This document shows positions 1 through 9,716 of a DNA stretch of 64,000 nucleotides, piece by piece. The first letter of the stretch is position 1, and each line of letters starts with the position of its first letter. The notes beneath the pieces are model-generated. The model saw only the letters and a program-made list of their open reading frames with translations. It had not been told where the DNA came from and made no database searches. Source of the stretch: Chrysemys picta bellii (lineage: Eukaryota > Chordata > Testudines > Emydidae); contig NC_088796.1 of assembly GCF_011386835.1 (NCBI RefSeq), positions 31,079,011 to 31,143,010 of the forward strand. Reading direction: 5' to 3'. Both the position numbers and the translations under genes were made by a program.

Positions 1-650
1 CGGGCCGGATGTGTCCCGCGGGCCGGTGTAACGACAGAAAAACCTCCCTCTCCCAATTGCCCACCCCTTTAACAACCGATTCTAAACTGGCTTCTAAATT
101 TAACAACTGGTTCACGCAAACCGGTGCGAACCGGCTCCAGCTCACCACTGCCCCTCGCACCAAATGGGAGCTGCCCCAGGTAAACGCTCCACATCCCAAC
201 CTCCTGCCCCAACCTGCATCCTAACTCCCAGCCAGACCCTGCACCCTAACCCTCATCCCACACCTGCACCCCAAGCACTGACTCCTGCACCCCTCTCACA
301 CACACCCAACCCCCTGCCCTCCCTGACTCCTGCACCCACCTCACACACCCCCAGTCCCTGCCCTCCCTGACTCCTGCACCCACCCCCCAGCCCTGACTCC
401 TGCACCCCCCACGGCCCCAGATCCCTGCCCATCCTGACTCCTGCACCCCCTCCCCTCCCCAGACCCCACACACCAATGTTTTTTTACATTTTCTTTATAA
501 AGCACTCTTATCCAAAGCGCTTTACAATAGTTAGCTAACAGTACAAACAGTATTTGGAAAGATCATTAAATGGTCCGCCGAGACCCTCAGCGATTTTCAA
601 GTGGTCTGAGGAAAAATAAGTTAGACTACAAAAAACAATCAAGGTACCTC
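1..650 (-). repeat. GC/pyrimidine-rich repeat stretch, probable hAT-like remnant
   Basis: Bases 160-475 are an imperfect minisatellite on the + strand built from variations of CTGACTCCTGCACCC and CCCTGCCCTCC. It is followed at 485-625 by an AT-richer segment ending in a degenerate form of a terminus related to CAGTGGTTCTCAAACTT read on the minus strand. The same C-rich/G-rich interior recurs at 20730-21260 and 49200-49375. I infer one degraded non-autonomous hAT-type element. The boundaries and the first 30 bases (GGGCCGG-rich) are uncertain. The short reading frames here are products of the repeat. Confidence 0.4.
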
Positions 651-844
651 ACTTTCTTTTCATTTACTTCCTATTACTTATAGGAGGAGGAGGAGGAAGA
701 AAAAGAGAATGAAAAACAGGGCGAGATAGAGAGAATGTTCTTTTTCTTGGCTGGGTCCCAAGGAGGGGCCCCAAAAATGAAGCTGAGCACAGGGCCCCAC
801 TAACTCTAAATCTGCCACCGCCCACAGCATCCCCGGGGAAATGG

Positions 845-1181
845 GGAAATTGATCAATTTAATGAAAATTGGAAATGTTCAGAACTCTCCTGGAAGACCA
901 GAAATCTAATTGGAAAGAATCTTTAACCCAGCTCATATATGGTTATCAACGTACACATAATGAAATAGGATTTTCTCCATTTTACCTTTTTTGTATGGGA
1001 CAGCCCCTTCCTTGCCAATCAAGCTTATATATAACAGGGAACCAGGAAATACTGGAGAACTGTAGTGATTATGTGCAAATGCAGAAAGCACAGATGAGAG
1101 AAGTTTTTGATTTAGCCAAGGAAAACTCAAGAAAATCAGCTGCCATAAACAAGGGATCATACAGTTCACAGTAATTCTCCC
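845..1181 (+). mobile_element. Ty3/Gypsy integrase C-terminal fragment
   Basis: The reading frame through 869-1174 encodes a piece resembling the end of a Ty3/Gypsy integrase core: MFRTLLEDQKSNWKE, then a tyrosine/arginine-rich stretch (YGYQRTHNEIGFSPFYL), which matches the usual 'hAYN.T.H..TGFSPYYLLFG' region just after the catalytic glutamate. The upstream catalytic DDE part is missing or shifted out of frame. The frame stops at a TAA near 1172. The homologous sequence resumes at about 2094 after a CR1 insertion, so this is the first segment of one split element. It is decayed and non-functional. Family assignment is from motif recognition only. Confidence 0.7.
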
Positions 1182-1192
1182 CTCTCAGAGAT

Positions 1193-2087
1193 TCAAGGAC
1201 TGGAAGGGACCCCGAGAGGTCATCAAGTCCAGTCCCCTGCCCTCATGACAGGACCAAATACTGTCTAGACCATCCCTGATAGACATTTATCTAACCTACT
1301 CTTAAATATCTCCAGAGATGGAGATTCCACAACCTCCCTAGGCAATTTATTCCAATGTTTAACCACCCTGACAGTTAGGAACTTTTTCCTAATGTCCAAC
1401 CTAAACCTCCCTTGCTGCAGTTTAAGCCCATTGCTTCTTGTTCTATCCTTAGAGGCTAAGGTGAACAAGTTTTCTCCCTCCTCCTTATAACACCCTTTTA
1501 GATACCTGAAAACTGCTATCATGTCCCCTCTCAGTCTTCTCTTTTCCAAACTAAACAAACCCAATTCTTTCAGCCTTCCTTCATAGGTCATGTTCTCAAG
1601 ACCTTTAATCATTCTTGTTGCTCTTCTCTGGACCCTCTCCAATTTCTCCACATCTTTCTTGAAATGCGGTGCCCAGAACTGACACAATATTCCAGCTGAG
1701 GCCTAACCAGCGCAGAGTAGAGCAGAAGAATGACTTCTCGTGACTTGCTCACAACACACCTGTTAATGCATCCCAGAATCATGTTTGCTTTTTTTGCAAC
1801 AGCATCACACTGTTGACTCATATTTAGCTTGTGGTCCACTATAACCCCTAGATTCCTTTCTGCTGTACTCCTTCCTAGACAGTCTCTTCCCATTCTGTAT
1901 GTGTGAAACTGATTGTTCCTTCCTAAGTGGAGCGCCTTACATTTGTCTTTGTTAAACTTCATCCTGTTTACCTCAGACCATTTCTCCAATTTATCCAGAT
2001 CATTTTGAATTACCCTGTCCTCCAAGCAGTTGCAATCCCTCCCTGTTTGGTATCATCTGCAAACTTAATAAGCGTACTTTCTATGAT
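1193..2087 (-). mobile_element. CR1 LINE, 5'-truncated, inserted in the Gypsy remnant
   Basis: Read on the minus strand this is the 3' third of a CR1 LINE. Frames covering 2025-1609 and 1687-1265 carry the conserved post-RT region: [71 protein letters not shown] and [20 protein letters not shown] frameshift near 1650 separates the two frames. The RT catalytic block (FADD) lies beyond the truncation. The 3' UTR end is at about 1193. Near-identical flanks, CTCTCAGAGAT (1182-1192) and CTCTCAGGAGAT (2088-2099), look like a target duplication, unusually clear for CR1. Confidence 0.85.
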
Positions 2088-2093
2088 CTCTCA

Positions 2094-2295
2094 GGAGATC
2101 ATGTGCTTGTCCAGAATTGTCAGAGCATAGGGGACCTTTAAAATTAAAAGTCTACTGGGAAAAGCAGATTCACATTATTACCAAAAAGCCGGCGGGTGGA
2201 TGGGGGGGATGTGGAGGAAGAGAATTATCCAGTTTATGAAGTGCTTCTTGACAGTCAGCAGGAAAAGCCAGGGTACTACATCGCAATCTGCTACT
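2094..2295 (+). mobile_element. Ty3/Gypsy pol, segment after the integrase core
   Basis: Frames in this stretch restart the element cut at 1181. GDHVLVQN (from 2095) matches the 'pGDrVLVRN' motif after the integrase core. YWEKQIHII follows in a second frame and NYPVYEV in a third, matching the usual 'WE..iy.V......PVYEV' pattern of Gypsy integrase C-termini. Three frames over 200 bp mean at least two indels, so it is inactive. The order and spacing fit one Gypsy element interrupted by the CR1 at 1193-2087. Known from the family: this region follows the integrase zinc-finger and core domains. The continuity across the insertion is my inference. Confidence 0.65.
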
Positions 2296-2305
2296 GCCCA
2301 GTGAT

Positions 2306-2489
2306 TCATAGAATATCAGGGTTGGAAGGGACCTCAGGAGGTCATCTAGTCCAACCCCCTGCTCAAAGCAGGACCAATCCCCAGACAGATTTTTGCCCCA
2401 GATCCCTAAATGGCTCCCTCATGGATTGAGCTCACAACCCTGGGTTTAACAGGCCAATGCTCAAACCACTGAGCTATCCCTCCCCCCTT
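2306..2489 (-). mobile_element. tRNA-derived SINE with CR1-like tail (Cry-type)
   Basis: On the minus strand the element starts with a tRNA-like head: A-box region TAGCTCAGTGG (2466-2476) and B-box GGTTGTGAGCTCAATCC (2423-2439). A middle part follows (GGGATCTGGGGCAAAAATC). The tail is the CR1 3' end: GGTCCTGCTTTGAGCAGGGG, GACTAGATGACCTCCTGAGG and a final TTCTATGA. Flanking copies GCCCAGTGAT (2296-2305) and GCCTAGTGAT (2490-2499) are a 10-bp target duplication with one change. This architecture matches the tortoise Pol III SINE of cryptodire turtles, which is mobilised by CR1 through the shared tail. It looks essentially full length. It is not a functional tRNA gene. Confidence 0.9.
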
Positions 2490-2515
2490 GCCTAGTGATA
2501 GTCCAACAACAAAAG

Positions 2516-3404
2516 TAGGGCTACCATACATCCGGATTTCCCCGGACATGTCTGGCTTTTCGCTCTTTAAATAGCCATCCGGGGGGGGGGGGGGGAGATT
2601 TCTAAAAATGTCCGGGATTTCCCAGGTGTCAGCTATTTATGACCAAAAAGCGGCTGACAGGGCAGCCGAGCGCCGCTCGCATTGGGGCCTCGGCAGCCAA
2701 AGCCCCTTCCCAGCTCCCCCCATCCCCTGCAGCCTTAGCACGCCGCCCGGCAGCGCTGGGGGGCGGGGCTGTGCGCCTGTGAGGGAACGCGGCGGCAGGG
2801 CTGGCAGTGGCGGCCAGAGCCCCTCCCCCCCCTTCTCCACAGTCTCAGCATGCCGCTCGGCAGTGCTCGGGTGGGGCGCGGAGCCAGACACCTGCTCTAA
2901 GCCGAGCGGCATGGTAAGGGGGCCGGGGAGTTGGAGAAGGGGGGCAGTCAGGGGACAGGGAGCGGGAGGATGTTTGGATGGGTCGGGAGTTCGGGGGGGC
3001 TGTCAGGGGGGCAGGGGTGTGGAGAGGGGTCCAGGCAGGCAGGTAGCAGAGGAGGTTGGATGGGTCAGGAGTTCTGGGGCTCCTGTCAGGGGGCGGGGAG
3101 CAGTTGGATAGGGCATGGGAGTCCTGGGGGTCTGTCTGGGGGCGGGGGTGTGAATATGGGGTGGGGGTGTGGATAAGGGTCAGGGCAGTCAGGGGACAGA
3201 TAGAGTCCTAGGGGGGCACTTAGGGTGGGGGGGTTCTCAGGAGGGGGCAGTCAGGGGACAAGGAGCGGGGGGGGTTCTGAGGGGGGCAGCCAGGGGGTGG
3301 GAAGTGGGAGGGAGTGGATGGGGGCGGGACAGGGAGGGGGCGGGGCTACAGTGGGGCTCCCCCCCCATGTCCTCTTTTTTGATTGTGGAAATATGGTAAC
3401 CCTA
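2516..3404. mobile_element. Non-autonomous hAT-like DNA transposon, 889 bp
   Basis: Termini are TAGGGCTACCATA at 2516 and TATGGTAACCCTA ending at 3404, forming imperfect terminal inverted repeats. The sequence ACAAAAG is duplicated exactly at both flanks (2509-2515 and 3405-3411), close to the 8-bp duplication expected for hAT. The left part has a poly-G run (2581-2595), and the interior from 2930 to 3345 is a G-rich minisatellite around GGGGGCAGTCAGGGGACA and GATGGGTCAGGAGTTC. No transposase is present. The long frames across 2608-3111 are read-through of the GC-rich interior. It sits inside the Gypsy remnant, whose sequence resumes at 3405. Confidence 0.8.
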
Positions 3405-3411
3405 ACAAAAG

Positions 3412-3900
3412 GAAACTTAAGAAAAGCATGAACAGAGACACATTCCCCAGCAACAAGACTCCTCTGTCAGTTCAGATGATGACATACAGGTTCAGTTCCT
3501 TAATCTTCAAAGTCAGAATAAAACCATGCCTGTTAGCACTGGTGAACAACATCTGGAGGGCGGCCGACCTATAAGAACCAGCTCACTAAATCCACAGGCT
3601 GATGCTTATAGTCCCATTATTGCCAATGACTCTCAGACTCCTGCTGATTCTGATGGAAATGCTGAGGTATCACATGGACATGCGTCAAAGGAATCAGTGT
3701 CAGCACAGTGACAGGGATGAGAAAAGAACAGAGGATATTCACGTACGATCAGCTTGGGACCCCAAGTTACCAGTATAGGGACCCAGAGATCAATTTGATT
3801 AGCCCCTCTGCAGTTGTCTCTCTAGCATACCAGTTACGGCAATATTTAGTGCCAGTAAATTTAGATCTAACAGTTTATACACATGGATTAATTGCTTAAC
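3412..3900 (+). mobile_element. Probable Ty3/Gypsy pol C-terminal tail
   Basis: After the hAT insertion, + strand frames 3526-3711 and 3708-3899 encode a polar, serine/glutamine-rich stretch and then IFTYDQLGTPSY. The latter resembles the 'r..T.d.LG.PsY' pattern common near the end of vertebrate Gypsy pol polyproteins. The stop at about 3710 and the frame change show decay. Position and order agree with the fragments at 845-1181 and 2094-2295. I see no LTR next to it, so the 3' boundary is unknown. The identification is weaker than for the integrase piece. Confidence 0.5.
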
Positions 3901-4617
3901 AGATCCTGTCGTATTTTGAAATATAGTAGTATATTATAGAAGTATAGTAGTACTCAATCATTACAAAATAGGTTTGTGAGGTGAAGTCAAACTTCTGACA
4001 CTAAAAGTCTTGGTCCCTAGGTAGTAAAGGATTTGTTCATGCTGGAACCAAATAAAAACTTCACAACTATGCAAGACTTATCTGTAATGCTGGAAAAGTC
4101 AGGACAACATTTAATGTCGCCATTGGAGTATGTAAGTCATAAACAAATGGGAGTGTCCAGTGACACAAAAGGAGTGCACACAAGGTTGAACTTTTTGGAC
4201 CCAGTTAAACCTGCTATTAGGCTGTCTCAGAAAAAAATGACAACAGAAAAACTTAAGTGGATTTGTGGAGACTACATCTTCTTTAAATCTGCTTTTACAA
4301 AGAGTTTGCTTGTTTCCATTTTGTAGAGGAAACTTAAAATATCTTTTAAAATATGGGCCTGGGTAATTATTCTGTCAATGTGCTCTTCTTTTTGGATCAA
4401 AGAGCAGTCTGTCTGGGAAAGTGGATACTGAAAAGGCAAGGGAAGGGAATGGCACATCAAAAGGCAGCTGAACATTAAGGAATAGCTGGGCCACATAGCG
4501 GAGTTATCAATACAGACTGAAGAACTGTGACCAGTGAAATATAATGCACAGTATGAAAACGTGCCTGTCTTTACAAAGAAGGGCATCACGTAGCACTGTC
4601 TTATGTAGTATCATGCT
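3901..4617. other. No recognisable feature
   Basis: AT-rich sequence with short frames only (for example 97 codons at 4033-4326) that show no motif or repeat I recognise. Confidence 0.5.
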
Positions 4618-4639
4618 ACTGAATAGTAGAGCTGGGGCT

Positions 4640-4765
4640 CTACTATTCAGTGAGAAACCCAGGTTCAAGCTCCTGGCTCTACCTGATTCAGATCCGGGAC
4701 TTGGACATGGGTCTTCCTCATTTCAAGTGAATGCCCTGGCCACAAGCATTATGGTAAGGGATGGT
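4640..4765 (+). repeat. Old tRNA-derived SINE relic
   Basis: The stretch contains CCAGGTTCAAGCTCCTGGCTC, a B-box-like GGTTCAAGCTCC and a CTGATTCAGATCCGGGACTT middle. The same order recurs at 26655-26790 (GGTTTAAGTCCTTGCTCTGC then GGAGCAGAGACTTGGACAC), so the two are copies of one old SINE-like family. Ends are not defined. Confidence 0.5.
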
Positions 4766-5768
4766 TGTCCCTTTCTTTCTTCCTTCCCCCATATCCAGGA
4801 CCTGAGAAATCCTACTGGTACATGCCTATGAAAAGTTTCAGTTTGGACAAATCAACATTTTCCATTAAAAACTGCTTCGATCAAAATTTCCTGACCAGAT
4901 CTACTGAATAGTGCATCATCAAAACAAAAACCCCAGGTGCAAATTCCTATTTTCCTCTTTACTATTTTAAAGGACCATCCTTAATGGAAGTTGTGGGCAC
5001 TTAATCCCTCTAACAAAGAGGCCCTTCAAAAAGGTACTTTATATTTTTTTAGCCACATGCTTATATAAAGCCAGCATCCACTTAAGCTCCAAACTAGACT
5101 AATTCATGCATCTTTTAGAATTTCTCTCGGTAATACCTCAAGTAATTTTCCTAGAAATTCAGTACATTCCCTGTTGCAATATTGTACATTTCTACTTACA
5201 CTGTAGAATGAGCTCTGATTCCCACTATTTTTATCATTGTGTGTGTGTTAAAGTGGGATTATTGCACCACTTTTGGCATAAGGCTACACTTGAAATGCAA
5301 AGCAATCCCATTAACCCTGTAACTACGTATAACAAAAACAAACAATCAGCTGAAGGATATATTTGCTTTAAAATCCCAGAGTACAAGAGCAGAAAATGAC
5401 TTTTTTTTTTTTAATACAAACTTGAACAAATGCAAAAAGCTCCTGGAACTGCTTTCTTTACTACAGCATATCCAGTGTGCTTTACATGTAGTATGCAGTA
5501 AAATGTTTGAATTAGTAACACTTGCAATACTGAACAGATTCATTGTGTAATCAAGTAGAGTCCCCTGGAGACTATGGTGGGGGTGCATCTTAGGTCTGTT
5601 TCTGGAATGTGCTTTTTCTGTTTGGGGCTTACTGAACCACCGCCTCCGTCCAGGCCTGCTCTCGGATAAAATGATTTAAACGCCATGGTAAAATATCAGT
5701 ATTCTCATCTTTTAGATTCTCTCGTTACCAGGAAATTAATGTGTAAACAATAGTGAATTTGATGTCTT
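4766..5768. other. No gene; minor simple repeats
   Basis: Mostly unique AT-rich sequence. About 4825-4885 resembles the T-rich repeat found at 16060-16410 and 43540-43855. A 12-base T run lies at 5400. No coding signal is seen. Confidence 0.45.
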
Positions 5769-5776
5769 ATCCAAGC

Positions 5777-6027
5777 CAGGGCCAGCTCCAGGCACCAGCC
5801 CTCCAAGCATGTGCTTGGGGCGGCACCTGGAGGGGGGCAGTACTCCGGCCGGCCAGGGAGAGCGGGGGCCGCAAGCCGGGCTCGCCGCCCTCCCCTGGCG
5901 CTCTGGCCGGCCGAGGAGAGCAAGGCCGGGGCCGCGGCTGGGCTCGGCACCCTCCGCTGTTGCGCTCCCTGCCAGGAGGCGGGGGGCTTTTTTGCCTGGG
6001 GCGGCAAAAATGCCAGAGCCGGCCCTG
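5777..6027 (+). mobile_element. hAT-type MITE, family A copy 1
   Basis: Termini CAGGGCCAGCTCCAGGCACC (5777) and GCCAGAGCCGGCCCTG (ending 6027) are imperfect inverted repeats. The flanks ATCCAAGC (5769-5776) and ATCCAAGT (6028-6035) form an 8-bp duplication with one change, the hAT signature. The interior is GC-rich and includes GCTTGGGGCGGC near both ends. There is no transposase. The same family occurs at 17603-17831 (opposite orientation) and 57576-57775 (same orientation). Overlapping frames of 84-100 codons in several phases come from base composition. Confidence 0.9.
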
Positions 6028-6035
6028 ATCCAAGT

Positions 6036-6867
6036 AAATCTAAAGGGATTTGTTTATCTGAGTAAAAATCTATAGCAATCTCATTTCAATTCTACTGGAA
6101 TTTAATGTGCTCTGCAGGTAAACAAGTGTTCTCTCATCCTAGCATAATTTATTCTTATTTTGAAATTGAATTAAATAAATAGAAAAAAGTCCCTTTCTTC
6201 ATCAACATAAAAAACCCCTTTGTTACAAGTTAAGCATACACTAAATATTCTCCTCTTCCATGTTTTTGAACGTTATAATCCATGTGGAAATAATTTAAAC
6301 CAAAATGAAACAGATCTGTCATATTTCACATTCCTAAAAAGGCTGTCAGGTAAGCAAAGTAAGTGGAACATAGCTACACTGTACTGTACCATGCACAAGC
6401 ATACTCATGCTGTGTCAAAATAACTTAGAAACAGCATTATGTGCATGGCATAGCTCTTGTCTCACCATAATAAAGAATGAATACATCATGGTCAATTACA
6501 GTTTTTCAACACAATCTATAAATGCTTCCTGGAAATTTCGAGGGTGCCAAAGTGTACACTTGTCACACCACAGACCAAGTTTGCAAAAGTCTTTGGGGAC
6601 ATATGAAACTTCTATAAATCAAGGGTTTCTTAGAAGCGAAGTTACATGCAATCTCACAATACGGTTAAAAAGGCATCTGAGCCTCAACAGAACTTTGTAG
6701 TTTCAGGGTTTGTAGATTTGGAATCCGCTCTATTGTGTCCATAGTTGGTTGAGAAAATAGAAGCCGTAGCTTTGGGGGTGCTATTTTAGAATGACAGGTT
6801 GGCTGGTGGAGAGGGTAGCAGTAGTGTAAGGAATCAGACAGGCACCTGGGGACCTTGAGAAGTGCAC
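6036..6867. other. No recognisable feature
   Basis: AT-rich sequence with short frames only (for example 97 codons at 6407-6700) and no motif I recognise. Confidence 0.5.
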
Positions 6868-8735
6868 CATAGACGTTACGGACAGAAGGGACCATTATGA
6901 TCATCTAGTCGGACCTCCTGCACAACACAGGCCACAGAATCTCACCCCTATCAAACCCCTAACCTATGTCTGAGCTACTGAAGTCCTCAAATCGTGGTTT
7001 AAAGACTTGAAGGTGCAGAGAATCCTCCAGCAAGTGACCCATGCCCCACGCTGCAGAGGAAGGCAAAAAACCCCAGGCCCTCTGCCAGTCTGTCCTGGAC
7101 GAAAATTCCTTCCCGACCCCAAATATGGCGATCAGCTAAACCCCGAGCATGTGGCAAGACTCACCAGCCAGACACCCAGGAAAGAATTCTCTGTAGTTAC
7201 TTAGATCCCACCCCATCTAACATCCTATCACAGGCCATTGGGCATATTTACTGCTAATAGTCAAAGATCAATTAATTGCCAAAATTAGGCTATCCCATCA
7301 TACCATCCCCTCCATAAACTTATCAAGCTTAGTCTTGAAGCCAGATATGTCTTTTGCCCCCACTGCTCCACTTGGAAGGCTGTTCCAGAACTTCACTCCT
7401 CTGATGGTTAGAAACCTTCACCTAATTTCAAGTCTAAACTTCCTGATGGCTAGTTTATATCCATTTGTTCTTGTGTCCACATTGGTACTGAGCTTAAATA
7501 ATTCTTCTCCCTCCCTGGTATTTATTCCTCCGATATATTTAGAGAGAGCAATCATATCTCCCCTCAGCCTTCTTTTGGTTAGGCTAAACAAGCCAAGCTC
7601 TTTGAGTCTCCTTTCATAAGACAGGTTTTCCATTCCTTGGATCATCCTAGTAGCCCTTCTCTGTACCTGTTCCAGTTTGAATTCATCCTTCTTAAACATG
7701 GAAGACCAGAACTGCACATAGTATTCCAGATGAGGTCTCACCAGTGCCTTGTATAACGGTACTAACACCTCCTTATCTCTATTGGAAATACCTCGCCTGA
7801 TGCATCCCAAGACCGCATTAGCCTTTTTCACGGCCATATCACATTAGTGGCTCATAGTCATCCTGTGATCAACCAATACTCCGAGGTCCTTCTCCTCCTC
7901 TGTTACTTCCAACTGATGCGTCCCCAGCTTATAACAAAAATTCTTGTTATTAATCCCTAAATGCATGACCTTGCACTTTTCACTATTAAATTTCATCCTA
8001 TTACTATTACTCCAGATCTTCCTGTATGATATCCCGGTCCTTCTCTGTATTGGCAATACCTCCCAGCTTTGTGTCATCCGCAAACTTTATTAGCAAATTC
8101 CCATGTTTTGTGCCAAGGTCAGTAACAAAAAGATTAAATAAGATTGGTCCCAAAACCGATCCCTGAGGAACTCCACTAGTAACCTCCCTCCAGCCTGACA
8201 GTTCATCTTTCAATAGGACCCGTTGTAGTCTCCTCTTTAACCAGTTCCTTATCCACCTTTCAATTTTCATATTTTGATTCCCATCTTTTCCAATTTAGCT
8301 AATAATTCCCCATGTGAAACCGTATCAAATGCCTTACTGAAATCGAGGTAAATTAGATCCACTGCGTTTCCTTTGTCTAAAAAATCTGTTACCTTCTCAA
8401 AGAAGGAGACCAGGTTGATTTGGCACGGTCTACCTTTTGTAAAACCATGTTGTATTTTGTCCCAATTACCATTGACCTCGATGTCCTTAACTACTTTCTC
8501 CTTCAAATTTTTTACAAGACCTTGCATACTACAGATGTCAAACTAACAGGCCTGTAGTTACCTGGATCACTTTTTCCCCCCCTTTCTTAAAAATAGGAAC
8601 TATGTTAGCAATCCTCCAGTCATACGGTACAACCCCTGAGTTTACAGATTCATTAAAAATTCTTGCTAATGGGCTTGCAATTTCATGTGCCAAGTTCCTT
8701 TAATATTCCATCAATGCCAGCTGGCCAAAGAAAGG
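6868..8735 (-). mobile_element. CR1 LINE, 5'-truncated, 1.9 kb
   Basis: Minus-strand CR1 with most of the reverse transcriptase. In order from 8735 down: [19 protein letters not shown] fingers (about 8620-8540), [25 protein letters not shown] (about 8350), GVPQGSVLGPILFNLF (about 8170), FADDTKLGG (catalytic, about 8080), [53 protein letters not shown] and [21 protein letters not shown]. The frame is broken at about 8267, 8040 and 7840. A 3' UTR runs from about 7420 to 6868 and ends in GGACAGAAGGGACCATTATG-type sequence. It belongs to a different CR1 subfamily from the 1193 and 9717 copies. The endonuclease domain and ORF1 are absent. Confidence 0.92.
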
Positions 8736-9464
8736 AACTGAAGCTGCATCCTGGATAAGATAACAGCCAGAGGGAGCAGCCCCTGGAGTGATCAGGCAGA
8801 ACTCTGGGGAAGGAGCTGTCAAGTTATTGGAGGAGAGCTGGCTCGCAAAGAGAAAGGATGGCAGTCCAATGGACTCAGAAGCCTGAAAACACAGAACACT
8901 GTGACTTTGCGGTCAACAAACAGAAGCATGAGAAAGATTAATATAATTTACAATTACCAAAAGAAACTCCTGTGAATACCTGTTCCAATACTTGTTCCAA
9001 TAAACAAAAATGGGAGAAAGATTACAGAGCGGCAGCTTGCGAAGGAAGCAATAACAGATTAGTCTTTGGTTTAAAATAAATACAGTTCTAACTAGGCTCT
9101 ACATCAAAATATTTCAGAATCTGCATTCCGATCAGCAAGGGCAGTCTACTTGTCTTATTTATCAAGGATGAGTTTTCAAAACAGGATGCAGTTTAAAGCA
9201 TTTTATAAGATGAGATTAAACAGATACTGCATGTCAGTTATAGGGCTAACTGAACCTCTGACCCCTCCTGGTCTCTTTGGAGTGCACCTCTGTAGGAACA
9301 AAGGCCATCACATCTCTCATGACAGTTCTCCTCTCAGACTGGACCTTGGGCTGCAGTCCACAGGTTCTAATTATGATCACTTTAGCAGGCCTGACTTATG
9401 TTCAGTACCTGCAATTCTGTTCCCATCAAGAGCAATGACAGTGGTAACAAATCACCAGACTGCC
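8736..9464. other. No recognisable feature
   Basis: Sequence upstream of the minus-strand CR1. It includes a 125-codon frame at 9150-9527 that runs into the next repeat and shows no recognisable motif. Confidence 0.45.
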
Positions 9465-9476
9465 TTCTTAAAGCAA

Positions 9477-9704
9477 TACTGTTGTAGCCATGTCAGTCCC
9501 AGGATATTAGAGAGACAAGGTGGATGAGGTAATATCTTTTATTGGCATGAAAGACAAGCTTTCAAACTTACCCAGAGCTTGTCTTCTAAAGAGCTTCAGG
9601 TCTGAAGAAGAGAGCTTCAGGTCTGAAGAAGAGATCTGTGTAAGCTCAAAAGCTTGTCTCTCTCGCTAACAGAAGTTGGTCCAATAAAAGATCACCCACT
9701 GTCT
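9477..9704. mobile_element. Retroposed element with two inverted 3'-end halves
   Basis: The left half (9477 to about 9590) contains GTAGCCATGTCAGTCCCAGG and GGTAATATCTTTTATTGG. The right half (about 9630-9704) contains AAGCTTGTCTCTCTCGC and CCAATAAAAGATCACCCACT, which is the reverse complement of the left half's CCAATAAAAGATATTACC stretch. The two halves therefore point outward. TTCTTAAAGCAA is duplicated exactly at 9465-9476 and 9705-9716, so the whole is one insertion. The middle carries two copies of AGAGCTTCAGGTCTGAAGAA. I infer a Penelope-like 3' end inserted as an inverted pair, by analogy with 31406-33212. The family name is uncertain. Confidence 0.75.
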
Positions 9705-9716
9705 TTCTTAAAGCAA

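Noticed and set aside
2423..2476. Functional tRNA gene
   Set aside because: A and B boxes are present but belong to a SINE head, followed by the SINE body, and it cannot fold as a complete tRNA. The same holds at 60743-60798.
2608..3111. 167-codon open frame rich in G, S and P
   Set aside because: Read-through of the GC-rich interior of a hAT element, with similar frames on the other strand.
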